DNA of 64,000 nucleotides, taken from contig NZ_CP062163.1 in assembly GCF_014844095.1 (NCBI RefSeq), positions 3,815,501 to 3,879,500 on the forward strand, written 5' to 3'. Made by a program: the position numbers and the translations under genes. Under the pieces are notes generated by a model, which was given only the letters and a program-made list of their open reading frames with translations, searched no databases and had not been told where the DNA came from. The stretch is from Brevibacillus sp. JNUCC-41 (lineage in GTDB: Bacteria; Bacillota; Bacilli; Bacillales; DSM-1321). This document shows positions 35,500-45,074 of the stretch, piece by piece (position 1 is the stretch's first letter; each line of letters starts with the position of its first letter).

Positions 35500-36315
35500 A
35501 TGGAAAACGCACAAAAGGGAAATTTCAAATTGTCCACTCGTTTTTTGGATGTTACTTACGTAAACAATAAAACCGGTGCAGAAGTGATTGCCCTGCAGAA
35601 TATAAACCTACATATCAAAGATGGTGAATTTATATGTATTGTAGGGCCGAGCGGCTGTGGGAAAACCACTTTTTTAAATACTGTAGTTGGATTACTGAAG
35701 CCAAGCAAGGGAGAAATTCTATTAGATCAGCAAAAAATTGATGGTCCTGGAAAGGACAGGGCAATGGTTTTTCAAAACCCTAGTCTATTACCTTGGAGAA
35801 CGGTTATGGAAAATGTTCTCTATGGAGTTGAACTGCAAAAGCAAGTAACCGCAGAGAAAAAGAAAGAGGCCAAAGAATTTATTGAAATGGTCGGTTTAAA
35901 AGGTTATGAAAATCATTATCCCCACGAATTGTCAGGAGGGATGCAGCAAAGGGTAAACTTGGCTCGAGCATTAACGGTAAACCCGTCATTAATATTACTG
36001 GATGAGCCATTTTCGGCTTTAGACGCACAAACCAGGGAATTTATGCAAGGTGAGTTACTTAGAATATGGGATGAGACAAAAAAGACAAGTCTTTTTATTA
36101 CACACCAAATTGATGAAGCGGTATTTTTAGCTGATCGAGTTTTTGTTTTTGGGGCAAGACCAGGCCGTGTAGTGGAGGTTGTGGATGTTGATATACCTAG
36201 ACCGAGAGATCTCCAGGTGAAGCGGAGCCCGGAATTTTTAGAGTTTGTAGATCATATATGGTCCATTATTGAACAGGAGTCTTCAAAACAAGGCTTCGAT
36301 AATAAAGAAAAATAA
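35500..36315 (+). CDS. NitT/TauT-type ABC transporter ATP-binding protein
   Basis: A 271-residue ATPase with Walker A GPSGCGKTT, Q-loop VFQNPSLLPWRT, signature LSGGMQQR, Walker B LILLDEPF and H-loop FITHQIDEA, as in SsuB and TauB. ATG 35500 is preferred because an almost perfect anti-Shine-Dalgarno match AAAGGAGATGAT ends seven bases before it; the upstream ATG lies inside that site. It energises the permease encoded 20 bp downstream. Confidence 0.92.
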   Translation: MENAQKGNFKLSTRFLDVTYVNNKTGAEVIALQNINLHIKDGEFICIVGPSGCGKTTFLNTVVGLLKPSKGEILLDQQKIDGPGKDRAMVFQNPSLLPWRTVMENVLYGVELQKQVTAEKKKEAKEFIEMVGLKGYENHYPHELSGGMQQRVNLARALTVNPSLILLDEPFSALDAQTREFMQGELLRIWDETKKTSLFITHQIDEAVFLADRVFVFGARPGRVVEVVDVDIPRPRDLQVKRSPEFLEFVDHIWSIIEQESSKQGFDNKEK

Positions 36316-36335
36316 TACAGGGAAAGGAGAATAAT

Positions 36336-37160
36336 ATGACAAAGGGTACTATCCAACTTACACAATCAAAGCACAAGATAAAAAAGGCGAAGAAAATAAA
36401 AAAAGAAAAGAAGTCATTTTTTATCAGTGTTGCTTCTGTTTTAATATTCCTGTTGCTTTGGGAAGTTGCTTCTCAAAATGAATGGATAAATCCATTGTTC
36501 ATTAGCTCACCAATTGAAATTGCACAAGCGGCAGTTTTAATGGTCCAAGAAATTTCTTTTTGGGAAAATATGAAAGTGAGTGGTTACGAATTTATTGCAG
36601 GCTTTGTTTTAGCCATACTTATTGGAATTCCAATTGGTGTGTTATCGGGCTGGAATTCCAACTTTAATGCTGTAGTTAATCCTTTCATTTCAGGATTATA
36701 TGTAACTCCTAAAGTCGCCCTTTTACCAGTGATCATAATTGCGTTCGGTATAGGCCCAGCATCAAAAATTGTTATAGTATTTTTGATGGCCTTCTTTCCA
36801 ATAGTGATGAGCGCTCAAAAAGCAATGTTAACATTAGATCAAAACTTAATAAAAGCAGCAAGAACATTTAGTGCAAGTGAATTTCAAATTTTTAAAACGA
36901 TTGCTTTGCCTTCGACGGTACCATTCCTTTTAAACGGTATTCGCTTAGGTATTGGTCAAGGATTAATTGCTGTAGTTGTAGGTGAATTATTCGCTTCGAC
37001 AGCTGGTATAGGATATCAATTGACAAGCAATGGTCAAAATCTGCAAACAGATCGTATGTTTGTTGGAGTGTTGGTCATTACGATTACGGGAATCATTCTT
37101 ACTTCATTATTAGGCATTATTGAAAGACGCTTTTCTTCTTGGAAACCAGAAAATAGTTAA
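36336..37160 (+). CDS. NitT/TauT-type ABC transporter permease
   Basis: A 274-residue permease with a Lys-rich N-terminus and about six membrane helices. The EAA-like cytoplasmic loop reads AARTFSASEFQIFKTIALPS, followed by TVPFLLNGIRLGIGQGLIAV, as in SsuC and TauC. The ATG follows GGAAAGGAG. It completes the importer; the operon ends before a MITE-like repeat and a terminator. Confidence 0.9.
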   Translation: MTKGTIQLTQSKHKIKKAKKIKKEKKSFFISVASVLIFLLLWEVASQNEWINPLFISSPIEIAQAAVLMVQEISFWENMKVSGYEFIAGFVLAILIGIPIGVLSGWNSNFNAVVNPFISGLYVTPKVALLPVIIIAFGIGPASKIVIVFLMAFFPIVMSAQKAMLTLDQNLIKAARTFSASEFQIFKTIALPSTVPFLLNGIRLGIGQGLIAVVVGELFASTAGIGYQLTSNGQNLQTDRMFVGVLVITITGIILTSLLGIIERRFSSWKPENS

Positions 37161-37274
37161 TTTGATTTACACTTTAAACGTCATTATTAAGTATAGCTGC
37201 GCAAAACTGTTACAGTGTAAAAGCCTCAAGACAATATTTCAAGTAAGCTTAAATATGGAAAAGGTAATTGTACA

Positions 37275-37495
37275 CGAGTTTGTAGACAAAAGGGGTGCCG
37301 TGTGAATATTTAAATAAAGTTGATTGGAACGCAAGGTACGAGACTCCTGCGGGAAAGCGAGTCCAAGGGGGATCCCACAGGCGCCAAGAGTGCCGAGGAG
37401 GCTCCCTGACCGCCCGTGGAAAGCGAGTGCCTGGAGTGGAAATCAACATTCATATTTTAACTCCCAATCTTAATATCGAGTTTGTCTACAGTCTG
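37275..37495 (+). repeat. MITE-like element: GC-rich repeat copy B with IS1182-type ends
   Basis: The left side carries CGAGTTTGTAGACAAAAGGG and the right side ATCGAGTTTGTCTACAGTCTG-like sequence (37475-37495), matching both ends of the IS1182 element at 30341-32080. Between them is the GC-rich repeat (37319-37447: GACTCCTGCGGGAAAGCGAG, GCCGAGGAGGCTCC, ending GGAGTGGAAATCAAC) and no transposase. About 220 bp in all. It is best explained as a non-autonomous derivative mobilised by the IS1182 transposase. Confidence 0.6.
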
Positions 37496-37496
37496 A

Positions 37497-37533
37497 ACAA
37501 AAGGTGCTTCCTATACGAAGCATCTTTTGTTTA
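37497..37533 (+). terminator. Terminator after the ABC importer operon
   Basis: Arms ACAAAAGGTGCTTC and GAAGCATCTTTTGT pair with one G-T pair, loop CTATAC, then TTTAG. Confidence 0.75.
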
Positions 37534-37744
37534 GCATGCTTTTCAAACCTAATCCATCTTTAATTGAAGATTTCCTTTCCAAGTCCATCTCTTATTTACT
37601 TTATTCAGCGATGATTACATCTCAGAATGTACTCTGATTCGTTATTTTTACTGTTTCACTTCACAGCGAGATAGAAATTTTATTGAAGTTCTCACGTATC
37701 CATGATACCTTCAGTTTATAGTGAATGGTTGGGAGGAATAGGTT

Positions 37745-38641
37745 TTGAACACTAAGGCGTTTTTATTGGCATTTATTACTGTTATTATTTGGGGATCTAC
37801 ATTCGCTGCTATTCGTGCAAGCTTGCATGGCGGGTATTCAGCCGGCCATTTGGTACTTGTTCGTTATCTTATAGCATCAGGGATTTTTGTCCTTTATGCT
37901 CTATGGCCTGGGGTGAAATTTCGACTCCCGAAAAAAGAGGATTTACTGAGGATATCGATCCTTGCATTTATTGGTATTAGTATTTATCATATCGGGGTGA
38001 CATTCGGGGAACAAACCGTTTCGGCGGGAACGGCTGGAATGCTGATTGGTTCAGCACCTGTTTTCATCGCGATCATTGCTTCGTTCGTATTAAAAGAACG
38101 CCTCGGCCTATTCGGATGGATTGGTTTAGGTATAGGATTCACAGGGATCACTTTAATAACATTAGGTACTGCAGGCCCTTCCTTGAATATTTCTGAAGGT
38201 GCATTTTTAGTGCTGATGTCTGCTATTGCTTCTGCGGTGTTTTTTGTTTTCCAAAAGCCGCTGTTTAGCCGCTATAATCCGATTGAATTGACAGCTTATT
38301 TCACATGGATCGGTACAATACCCTTTTTCATATTTTTCCCTGGGTTATTTCAAGATATTCAACACGCTACAATGGAAGGTCATTTATCAGCGATATTTGT
38401 TGGTATTTTTCCTGCAGCCATCGGTTATGTAACTTGGGCAGTCGCACTTTCATTAGGAAAAGCCAGTTCCGTTTCCAGCTTGTTATACCTTGAACCCGTG
38501 ATTGCCATTTTCGTCGCTTGGGTTTGGCTGCGGGAAGTGCCTAGTACTCTTTCAGTCATGGGCGGCGGAATTGCGATATTAGGAGTTCTCGTCGTTAATG
38601 GGTTCGGAAAGTATAAATCAGTAATGAAAAAAGCAGCATGA
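37745..38641 (+). CDS. EamA/DMT-family transporter
   Basis: A 298-residue, ten-helix drug/metabolite transporter with two EamA halves. The first begins AFLLAFITVIIWGSTFAAIR; the second begins LLVLMSAIASAVFF-like FLVLMSAIASAVFFVFQKP. TTG 37745 follows GGGAGGAATAGG at good spacing. Members export amino acids, metabolites or drugs. The 200 bp upstream contains no riboswitch that I can recognise. A single-gene unit. Confidence 0.88.
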   Translation: MNTKAFLLAFITVIIWGSTFAAIRASLHGGYSAGHLVLVRYLIASGIFVLYALWPGVKFRLPKKEDLLRISILAFIGISIYHIGVTFGEQTVSAGTAGMLIGSAPVFIAIIASFVLKERLGLFGWIGLGIGFTGITLITLGTAGPSLNISEGAFLVLMSAIASAVFFVFQKPLFSRYNPIELTAYFTWIGTIPFFIFFPGLFQDIQHATMEGHLSAIFVGIFPAAIGYVTWAVALSLGKASSVSSLLYLEPVIAIFVAWVWLREVPSTLSVMGGGIAILGVLVVNGFGKYKSVMKKAA

Positions 38642-38819
38642 TAGTTGTTTAAACTGAAGACAATTGCAGCATTTTAAATCCATCATGAAGAATGAACGTT
38701 TATCCTTCTTGAACGACTCAACACATAGGAGGGCACCCAATAAAGGAATTCACCCAGGTTGCAGAGATCGATCAGTTACACCTTACACCTGGGGAATTGG
38801 ATTTTTCCTCCTCTTTTAA
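38642..38819. other. Short intergenic stretch with a gene scrap
   Basis: After AGGAGGG near 38728 the plus strand reads KEFTQVAEIDQLHLTPGELD, which resembles the N-terminus of Rieske-type ferredoxin domains, but there is no start codon and the frame runs into the end of the convergent gene. Likely a fragment. Confidence 0.25.
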
Positions 38820-40607
38820 TTATTTAAAATTAAATCTATTCTTAAAGTCCCAATCCAATTTAAATGAATTGTTTTCACTTGTTAAAAATTTAAAATCGAT
38901 ATAGGACTTTTCTTTTTTAGACATTTCGTCGACAAATGGCGAATAAGTACGGAATACCAATACATTTTTCTTTTCATCAAACTCTACAAGTCTTAGCCAG
39001 CCATTACCCCCTCGATAATTCGTTTGGTAATTGACCAGCATTTGAATGACATCATTTCCTGAAGAATTATGTTTTACCCGATGTGCTATCCCAAAATAAT
39101 GCCCATTAACCGTCATGAACACTTGATTATGGTCCTTTACAAGTTCATTCCAAATCAGCCGTCCATTAGACGACTCGACGCCGATGGTGGTTTTATCATC
39201 CTTAACCTTCGGAAATATAATATCATGTGAGACGAGGATTGTCGGTTTATCTTTATGCAGATCTAGAACCTTTTTTGCCCATTCCAGGTCCTTATGCAGA
39301 TTTTTCATATCGACTATCAAGACTAAGTATTCATAACTCCCTGCCTTAACAATTGCATATGAGCTATACCCAGAGGGAGACGACCCCTTATAGTATGTTT
39401 TATTCAAAAAACGCTGCGGCCCATAATGTGTTAAGAAAGGGTCTCCGGCCGCATAGTCATGATTCCCGGCCGCCATCATATATGGAACATCCTTTTTATC
39501 CAAAAGGGAAATGGCACCGAGGGAATTCTGCCATTGTTTTTCTAAATCACTATCGACTATGTCCCCAACAAATGTATTCATGATAATATTGTTCTTCTTA
39601 GTGTTATTGGAAATCCAGTTCATTTGGCTATTGAATATCTCTGGATTTTGACTTGAATATTTCTGGGTATCTGGAACAAAAAGAAAATTATAATTCTTCT
39701 TATTCGTTAGAAAGGGTAAAGCTTTGTTTGATCCTTCGAATGGTTCATCGTCACGGGCATCTTTCACAAGCCATTCTTTTTCGGTTAAAGCCTTTCCAGC
39801 AATTCGGATTTCCTGAATATTCCCTTTGAATAGTGCATTAAACTTATTTCCCCACTCAGATGCCCCGATGTTCCAGCCTTTACCTTTAACTGCTGCAATA
39901 CCTATTACTTTTTCTGATTTTCCGTAATCACTTATGCCATTCAACGTTAAAGTCGTCGTGTCACCATCATTAACAACTGCCAAATGGTACCATTCATCAG
40001 CATTTAATGATCGAGACCAATTGCTTACATTATAATTTAAATTAGATGGATGACTTGTCCAGTGGATTTTTTGATCACTGGATACAGTTAAAGAAGAAAG
40101 GATTTTCTTCTCGCCTTCCATTTTATTAAGATCGGCAGCCTGTCCTTGTCTAGAGAAAAGCCCCATGAGACTCTTGGAATCACTTGGCAACTTAAAAATC
40201 GCTTCAATGGTAAAACCCTTATCGAATTTCTCCGAATTGATAGGTGCATCCTTTTTGGTTTTGAAATACCTACCTGTAGGGGCATTTTCATAATTAGCGA
40301 ACTCCAAGCTATTCACTTTTTCTTGATCATGATAATCTTCTTCAGACCATTGAATCATTTTATTTAATTCAGGCGAGGCAGGATCACCAATCGTCACCAA
40401 CTCTAAATCATTTCCATGCTTGCTTGTATCTTCTATAATTAAATTACCTTTATCGATTGAACCGCTTTTAACATGTTGTTTTGTGAATTTCCAATTTGCT
40501 ACGATATTGCTTCGATTATTTTCAGCAACGGAATCAGCCGATTTGGCAATGCCAGGAACAATCATACATAAGAGTGAGAGACCTATTAATGCTTTTTTCA
40601 TTCTCAT
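38820..40607 (-). CDS. Secreted LamG-domain metallophosphoesterase
   Basis: A 595-residue secreted enzyme. The signal peptide ends near KSADS. A concanavalin-like (LamG) domain spans about residues 35-260 (GFTIEAIFKL, WYHLAVVNDGDTTTLTLNG). It is followed by a calcineurin-like phosphoesterase with metal ligands in FVPDTQ, GDIVD, GNHDY, VSHD and NGHYFG. ATG 40607 (MRMKK) follows GGGGTGA; an in-frame ATG seven codons earlier has no site. The lectin-like domain may anchor it to polysaccharide. Substrate may be a nucleotide, phosphodiester or phospholipid. Confidence 0.85.
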   Translation of the reverse strand: MRMKKALIGLSLLCMIVPGIAKSADSVAENNRSNIVANWKFTKQHVKSGSIDKGNLIIEDTSKHGNDLELVTIGDPASPELNKMIQWSEEDYHDQEKVNSLEFANYENAPTGRYFKTKKDAPINSEKFDKGFTIEAIFKLPSDSKSLMGLFSRQGQAADLNKMEGEKKILSSLTVSSDQKIHWTSHPSNLNYNVSNWSRSLNADEWYHLAVVNDGDTTTLTLNGISDYGKSEKVIGIAAVKGKGWNIGASEWGNKFNALFKGNIQEIRIAGKALTEKEWLVKDARDDEPFEGSNKALPFLTNKKNYNFLFVPDTQKYSSQNPEIFNSQMNWISNNTKKNNIIMNTFVGDIVDSDLEKQWQNSLGAISLLDKKDVPYMMAAGNHDYAAGDPFLTHYGPQRFLNKTYYKGSSPSGYSSYAIVKAGSYEYLVLIVDMKNLHKDLEWAKKVLDLHKDKPTILVSHDIIFPKVKDDKTTIGVESSNGRLIWNELVKDHNQVFMTVNGHYFGIAHRVKHNSSGNDVIQMLVNYQTNYRGGNGWLRLVEFDEKKNVLVFRTYSPFVDEMSKKEKSYIDFKFLTSENNSFKLDWDFKNRFNFK

Positions 40608-41037
40608 AAAACATTCACCCCAATACATTTTGATTAAGCGATATACATTTATCCTTTTAGACTACCTGGATTAATTTGTAGCGAACTAAGCCTAGGTAGA
40701 ATTCCGTATGGCTGCAATATGGTATAGTTTGCTTATCTTCTCGATAACTTATTAAGGTTGAGTAAAAAAGACTTATTCTTTTCAAGGGAATTAGGAGATA
40801 AGTCCTGATGTGCACAAATTATCTTGTTGAAATCAAGGATTACAACTAATTGTCAATAGAGGTTTGCAGTAATTTGAATTTCAGATGGCGAGGTAGGAAA
40901 TAAGCAACGTGTTAGTATAAAGACAGTGATTTTTATCAAGAAAATGAGGTGAATAAAATGGTGGGAAGGAGATAGGTAGCCTCCTGTAATAGAAATGGTA
41001 TTAATCTTAGGAGGCAATCTTGAATTATAGGAGATGT

Positions 41038-41805
41038 ATGACTGTGAAACAAAACAAATACGATGATGCAAATTTCTTTTCTGCGTATGAGCAAATGCCA
41101 CGATCGGTCAAAGGACTTGAAGCTGCTGGAGAATGGCATGTACTAAAAGAGCTAATGCCAAATCTGCATAACAAGAGTGTACTTGATTTGGGGTGCGGTT
41201 TCGGCTGGCATTGCCGATTTGCCCGAGAGCAACAGGCCAGTTCCGTCGTAGGTGTGGATATTTCCGACAACATGCTACAAAGAGCACGCGAAAAAACGGA
41301 TGATCCTTCCATTTCATATATGAAAATGCCCATTGAAGACATCGATTTTTCCGGCTTTGAATTTGATGTGGTTATCAGTTCGTTGGCGTTTCATTACATT
41401 GAGTCCTATGAGTCAATCTGTAAAAAGGTCCATGATTGTTTAAAGCCTGGAGGCACTTTTGTATTCTCGGTTGAACATCCAATCTTTACTTCCCGTAAAG
41501 AACAAACTTGGTATGTAGATGTTCACGGAAATCATCTGCATTGGCCAGTTGACAATTATCAATTCGAAGGTGTGAGAGAAACAACCTTCTTAACCGAAAA
41601 CGTAGTCAAGTATCATCGTACGATTTCAACATATATAAATGACTTGATTGGTGCTGGATTCAGCATAAGAGCCGTAAAGGAACCGATGCCATCTGATGAA
41701 TTGTTAAAAAGTGTTCCTGAAATGAAAGATGAAAATCGAAGGCCGATGTTTTTAATGATTTCAGCAGTAAAGGAACCGAATTCTATGAATGAAGGAATCA
41801 AGTAA
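41038..41805 (+). CDS. Class I SAM-dependent methyltransferase
   Basis: A 255-residue methyltransferase. Motif I is VLDLGCGFGWHCRFA, followed by VVGVDISDNMLQRA (acidic ribose-binding residue), VVISSLAFHYIE and LKPGGTFVFSVEHP. It is similar to small Bacillus methyltransferases of unknown acceptor that begin KQNKYDD. Two start signals exist: TTG 41020 with AGGAGG five bases before it, and ATG 41038 with AGGAG four bases before it. I chose the ATG because family members start near it. Confidence 0.85.
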   Translation: MTVKQNKYDDANFFSAYEQMPRSVKGLEAAGEWHVLKELMPNLHNKSVLDLGCGFGWHCRFAREQQASSVVGVDISDNMLQRAREKTDDPSISYMKMPIEDIDFSGFEFDVVISSLAFHYIESYESICKKVHDCLKPGGTFVFSVEHPIFTSRKEQTWYVDVHGNHLHWPVDNYQFEGVRETTFLTENVVKYHRTISTYINDLIGAGFSIRAVKEPMPSDELLKSVPEMKDENRRPMFLMISAVKEPNSMNEGIK

Positions 41806-41810
41806 ACGGC

Positions 41811-41848
41811 AAAAAGGCGTCTCTGCGAAAGTAGGGACGCCTTTTTAC
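41811..41848 (+). terminator. Terminator of methyltransferase gene
   Basis: Arms AAAAAGGCGTC and GACGCCTTTTT pair around a 14-base loop immediately after the stop. Confidence 0.8.
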
Positions 41849-41953
41849 TATTATCATTATTTCTTTATACAATAAAGCGTTGATTAACGGCTTTAATTAG
41901 GTAATGATTAAATCAGTAACGTATGGAAAAGGGACTTTGGGGAGGGAAATTGG

Positions 41954-42523
41954 TTGGAGAAGGTATTTCCGCTTATTGAAACACGACGATTGATCTTAAG
42001 GGAAGTAACAATAGAAGACGCGGGTGATATGTTTAACTATTTATCTGATATAGATGTAGTGAAGCCAATGGGGTTAGATCCGTGCCAAACAGTAAATGAC
42101 GTATGGGATGAAATTAAATGGTACGAATCTATATTCCAGGAAGGTACGGGAATCAGATGGGGAATTACATTGAAAGATTCCAGTAAGGTTTTAGGAAGTT
42201 GCGGTTTTCTGAATATGGTCACCAAGCATCATCGAGCTGAAATTGGATATGAGTTAAGTAAGGATCATTGGGGGAAAGGCATTGCTAGTGAAGCATTGGA
42301 AGCAGTTGTTAAGTATGGTTATCGCCACTTTCACCTGGAAAGGATTGAAGCGTTAATTGAACCTGATAATCTCCCATCCCAAAAACTTGTGGAAAAACAA
42401 GGATTTAGAAGAGAAGGATTGCTAAGGCATTATGAATATACTTGTGGTAAATTCGATGATTTATATATGTACTCACTCATAAAAGGAGATTTTAATGATA
42501 TTTCCTTTAATTCTTTATCATGA
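41954..42523 (+). CDS. GNAT-family N-acetyltransferase (RimJ/RimL type)
   Basis: A 189-residue acetyltransferase: ETRRLILREVTIEDAGDMF at the N-terminus, then the acetyl-CoA loop region ELSKDHWGKGIASEALEAVV and PSQKLVEKQGFRREGLLRHY. It is like the RimJ/RimL branch, which acetylates ribosomal proteins or small molecules. The start is TTG 41954 behind GGGGAGGG. A single-gene unit. Confidence 0.88.
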   Translation: MEKVFPLIETRRLILREVTIEDAGDMFNYLSDIDVVKPMGLDPCQTVNDVWDEIKWYESIFQEGTGIRWGITLKDSSKVLGSCGFLNMVTKHHRAEIGYELSKDHWGKGIASEALEAVVKYGYRHFHLERIEALIEPDNLPSQKLVEKQGFRREGLLRHYEYTCGKFDDLYMYSLIKGDFNDISFNSLS

Positions 42524-42579
42524 TTTTAAAAGAAAATTTGGTAATGTTTTTTACTTTTGTTTATAAAATTTGTACGTAG

Positions 42580-42692
42580 GGAACTCGCTTTCCGTGGGCG
42601 ATCGGGGAACCTCCTCGGCGGTCTTTGCGCCTGTGGGGTCTCCCCTAGACACGCTGTCCACGCAAGAGTCTCGAACACACGATCCAATCAAC
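42580..42692 (-). repeat. GC-rich structured repeat, copy C (inverted)
   Basis: Read on the minus strand it starts GTTGATTGGATCG and contains GAGACTCTTGCGTGGACAGC, GACCCCACAGGCGCAAAGAC, and GCCGAGGAGG. It is more diverged than the other copies, and its end is replaced. A CGAGTTTGTCTACA end motif lies on its flank at 42791-42804. Confidence 0.65.
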
Positions 42693-42807
42693 TTTGATTT
42701 GAAATTTAGAGAAACCCTTTTGTACATAAAATGGAATCGGATTTTGAAATCGACTGGATATTTTAAAACTGAAGGCAAATCTGCTTTTATTCGAGTTTGT
42801 CTACATC

Positions 42808-42835
42808 AGAGACCGCTAAAAAAGCGGTCTTTTTC
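42808..42835. terminator. Hairpin with T-run
   Basis: Arms AGAGACCGCT and AGCGGTCTTT pair over eight bases around AAAAA, followed by TTTTC. Directly adjoins the end of repeat copy C. Confidence 0.65.
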
Positions 42836-42888
42836 TATAGCTGAAAATTTCATGAAAAACCATTTATGTACATGAAATCTTAGTTTCC

Positions 42889-43214
42889 TCACTTGCTTGT
42901 ATAATCTCTTTCAACCTTGCAAATTTGTGTTGAGTATGACGAGTACCAATCTTTCATCCCTTTTTCTTGTGCTTTTTTGTGAGCGGCATTTTCTTTCCAA
43001 AGCTTTATGGCATCCAGGGACTTCCAATAGGATACGGTAATTCCTGACCCGTTTTGATCTCTTACGCTTTCTACTCCTAAATAGCCATCTTGTTGAGCGG
43101 CAAGTTCATCCATCAATTCCGCGGTTGAATTATAGCTTTCGGCATCCTTAACGTTTCTTTGAGAAGTGAAAATACAGCGTAATAGGGTGGTTCAGGAGTT
43201 TGTGCAAGAAACAT
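42889..43214 (-). pseudogene. Antibiotic biosynthesis monooxygenase (ABM) domain protein, frameshifted
   Basis: From ATG 43214 (behind AAAAGGAGG) the protein reads MFLAQTPEPPYYAVF, then a one-base shift in a T-run near 43170, then TSQRNVKDAESYNSTAELMD and LAAQQDGYLGVESVRDQNGS to 42889. The whole is a 107-residue ABM/YgiN-like small monooxygenase, with the family string YWKSLDAIKLWKENAAHK. Everything else is intact, so this is either very recent decay or a base error. Confidence 0.7.
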
Positions 43215-43430
43215 GAGATGATGCCTCCTTTTAACGTAATATTCAAAATATTACCACATCGGCGAGAACATGGATAGATGCCAGGTAAAGCGGTTCCTTG
43301 ATATCCGCCAAGAAAACAAGGAGCTAAGAAACGGTATAGATCACTGACACGGCAATTCTTCGGAAGGGATTTTATTCTTGATGCACGAATATATATTACT
43401 TTGATGGTTTTACAAAAAAAGGAGATGGTT

Positions 43431-44276
43431 TTGTGTGCGGGATTCGTTAGCAAACATATAGAAAGGGATGCATTATTACCGAAACAACGAGTTATTCTTT
43501 TGGAAAATGCATTAAAAGATTTATCAGCAGATCCTGATGTTTTGGCTATTTACATAGCCGGTTCATTAGCAAAAGGAAACCATGATAACTATTCTGATAT
43601 AGATTTACACACCATTGTTATTCCAAAACGGAAAGCGGAATTTTTAAAGGGAAAAAGGGATAGAGCCAATAATTGGGGAGATGTTTCCTTTCATGAAGAC
43701 TACAATCCTTCCTCACCGTATGTGGTCACTCATTATGATACATTTGTGAAAGTGGATAGCTGGTATCACGCACCTGAGGAAATTGTACCCTCCATTTGGT
43801 TAAAAGAGGCTGAAGTTCTTTATGATCCTTTTAATATTCTGAGTCATGTTATTAATGAATCCGCAAAACAAGTGTATAAACCTTCACCGGATGAAGTTGA
43901 ACATTGGAGAGGAAAGCTGCTTGCCTTTGTCCATGAAACCTACAGAGCCGTCATGGGAAGAGAAATGTTATATGCACTATCCAATCTTGATAAGATACGA
44001 TGGCTGATTGTGTCTGGGTGGTATATGGAAATGGAAGTACATGTATATGTGCCTTTTGGAGTATGGACAAAAATCGAAGGCAATAGAAGTATTTTTGCTA
44101 AAAAGCAATTATCCCTGTTGGAAAGTTGGGATTGTGGCCGCGATTCAAATGAAATGATAAAAACGTTGAGACGTATGATCCCAGAATTCCTTAGACTAAA
44201 TAAATGCCTATGTACGCAAGTGGGTGTCGAAATAAATGAAGGCCATATCAAGAGAATAATGGATATGGTTATCTGA
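43431..44276 (+). CDS. Nucleotidyltransferase-domain protein (aminoglycoside adenylyltransferase-like)
   Basis: A protein of about 281 residues with the Pol-beta nucleotidyltransferase motif GSLAKGNHDNYSDIDL (GS followed by DxD) and a C-terminal helical domain. Relatives include aminoglycoside and lincosamide adenylyltransferases and many proteins of unknown substrate. TTG 43431 was chosen because AAAGGAG lies six bases before it; earlier in-frame TTG and ATG codons overlap or precede that site. Downstream is a reductase-like gene on the same strand. Resistance activity is possible but unproven. Confidence 0.75.
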   Translation: MCAGFVSKHIERDALLPKQRVILLENALKDLSADPDVLAIYIAGSLAKGNHDNYSDIDLHTIVIPKRKAEFLKGKRDRANNWGDVSFHEDYNPSSPYVVTHYDTFVKVDSWYHAPEEIVPSIWLKEAEVLYDPFNILSHVINESAKQVYKPSPDEVEHWRGKLLAFVHETYRAVMGREMLYALSNLDKIRWLIVSGWYMEMEVHVYVPFGVWTKIEGNRSIFAKKQLSLLESWDCGRDSNEMIKTLRRMIPEFLRLNKCLCTQVGVEINEGHIKRIMDMVI

Positions 44277-44336
44277 AAGTTATAAGACACTCGTTGTTCG
44301 TGTGAAATGTGTAATCACTTTTGGAGGGATGACTAA

Positions 44337-44888
44337 GTGGCAGAATTGGTATATCATGTGGCTGTTTCACTGGACAATTTCATTGCCGATCAAGCAATGT
44401 TGGATGGGGATATCAATCAATCCTTTTTCTTATTTGAAGGAGATCATGTCCCAGACTTTTTATCCGATATCCAGCAATATGAAGCGGTGTTGATGGGAAG
44501 GAAAACATATGAATTTGGATTTCAATTCGGAGCTAAACCGGGTGAACCAGGTTATAAGGGATTGAAACATTATATATTCTCGAGCTCCCTTCAGTTTGAA
44601 TCGAATGAGGAAGTAGAACTTATCGAAGGAAATGCCGTAGCATTTATCGAAAACCTCAAGCAGCAAGGTGACGGAAAGCTATGGCTTTGCGGGGGCGGAG
44701 AATTGGCTGGAACGTTATTAAAACATAAACTCATTGATCAATTGGTGCTGAAAGTGAATCCAGTCATAATCGGTGAAGGCACTCCTCTTTTCGGCAGCGT
44801 TAAGCCAAGTCTAAAATTGGATTTAGTTGACATGAAACAATATCCAAACGGAGTGATTAAACCTACATATAATATTATTTATACTTAG
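44337..44888 (+). CDS. Dihydrofolate reductase-family protein (RibD C-terminal type)
   Basis: A 183-residue protein of the RibD_C/DHFR-like family. It starts AELVYHVAVSLDNFIADQ, has VLMGRKTYEFG and ends LCGGGELAGTLLKHKLIDQL then VNPVIIGEGTPLF. GTG 44337 follows GGAGGG. Most such Bacillus proteins (YyaP-like) are NADPH-dependent reductases of unknown substrate, not true FolA. Confidence 0.88.
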   Translation: MAELVYHVAVSLDNFIADQAMLDGDINQSFFLFEGDHVPDFLSDIQQYEAVLMGRKTYEFGFQFGAKPGEPGYKGLKHYIFSSSLQFESNEEVELIEGNAVAFIENLKQQGDGKLWLCGGGELAGTLLKHKLIDQLVLKVNPVIIGEGTPLFGSVKPSLKLDLVDMKQYPNGVIKPTYNIIYT

Positions 44889-44942
44889 GAATATGGTGGA
44901 GGGCGGCCATTACTTCATTCGTAAACACTTTCCTTCAATAGT

Positions 44943-44970
44943 TAGGGCTGCTTTGGCGCAGCTTTTTTTT
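44943..44970 (+). terminator. Terminator after DHFR-like gene
   Basis: GGCTGC, TTTGGC, GCAGC hairpin followed by eight T residues. Confidence 0.65.
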
Positions 44971-45074
44971 GATGAAATTCACTCGTCATTAAAAGTAAAA
45001 ATATATAAAGAAAATTAATTAGAAATTTATTTTTAACATATATCCTTTCAGTATCACTTGAAAGGAGTTTTTCT

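Noticed and set aside
37534..37744. T-box or riboswitch leader before the EamA gene
   Set aside because: No T-box motif, conserved core or terminator/antiterminator pair could be found.
43216..43430. Small gene upstream of the nucleotidyltransferase
   Set aside because: Short frames on both strands lack ribosome sites and recognisable sequence.
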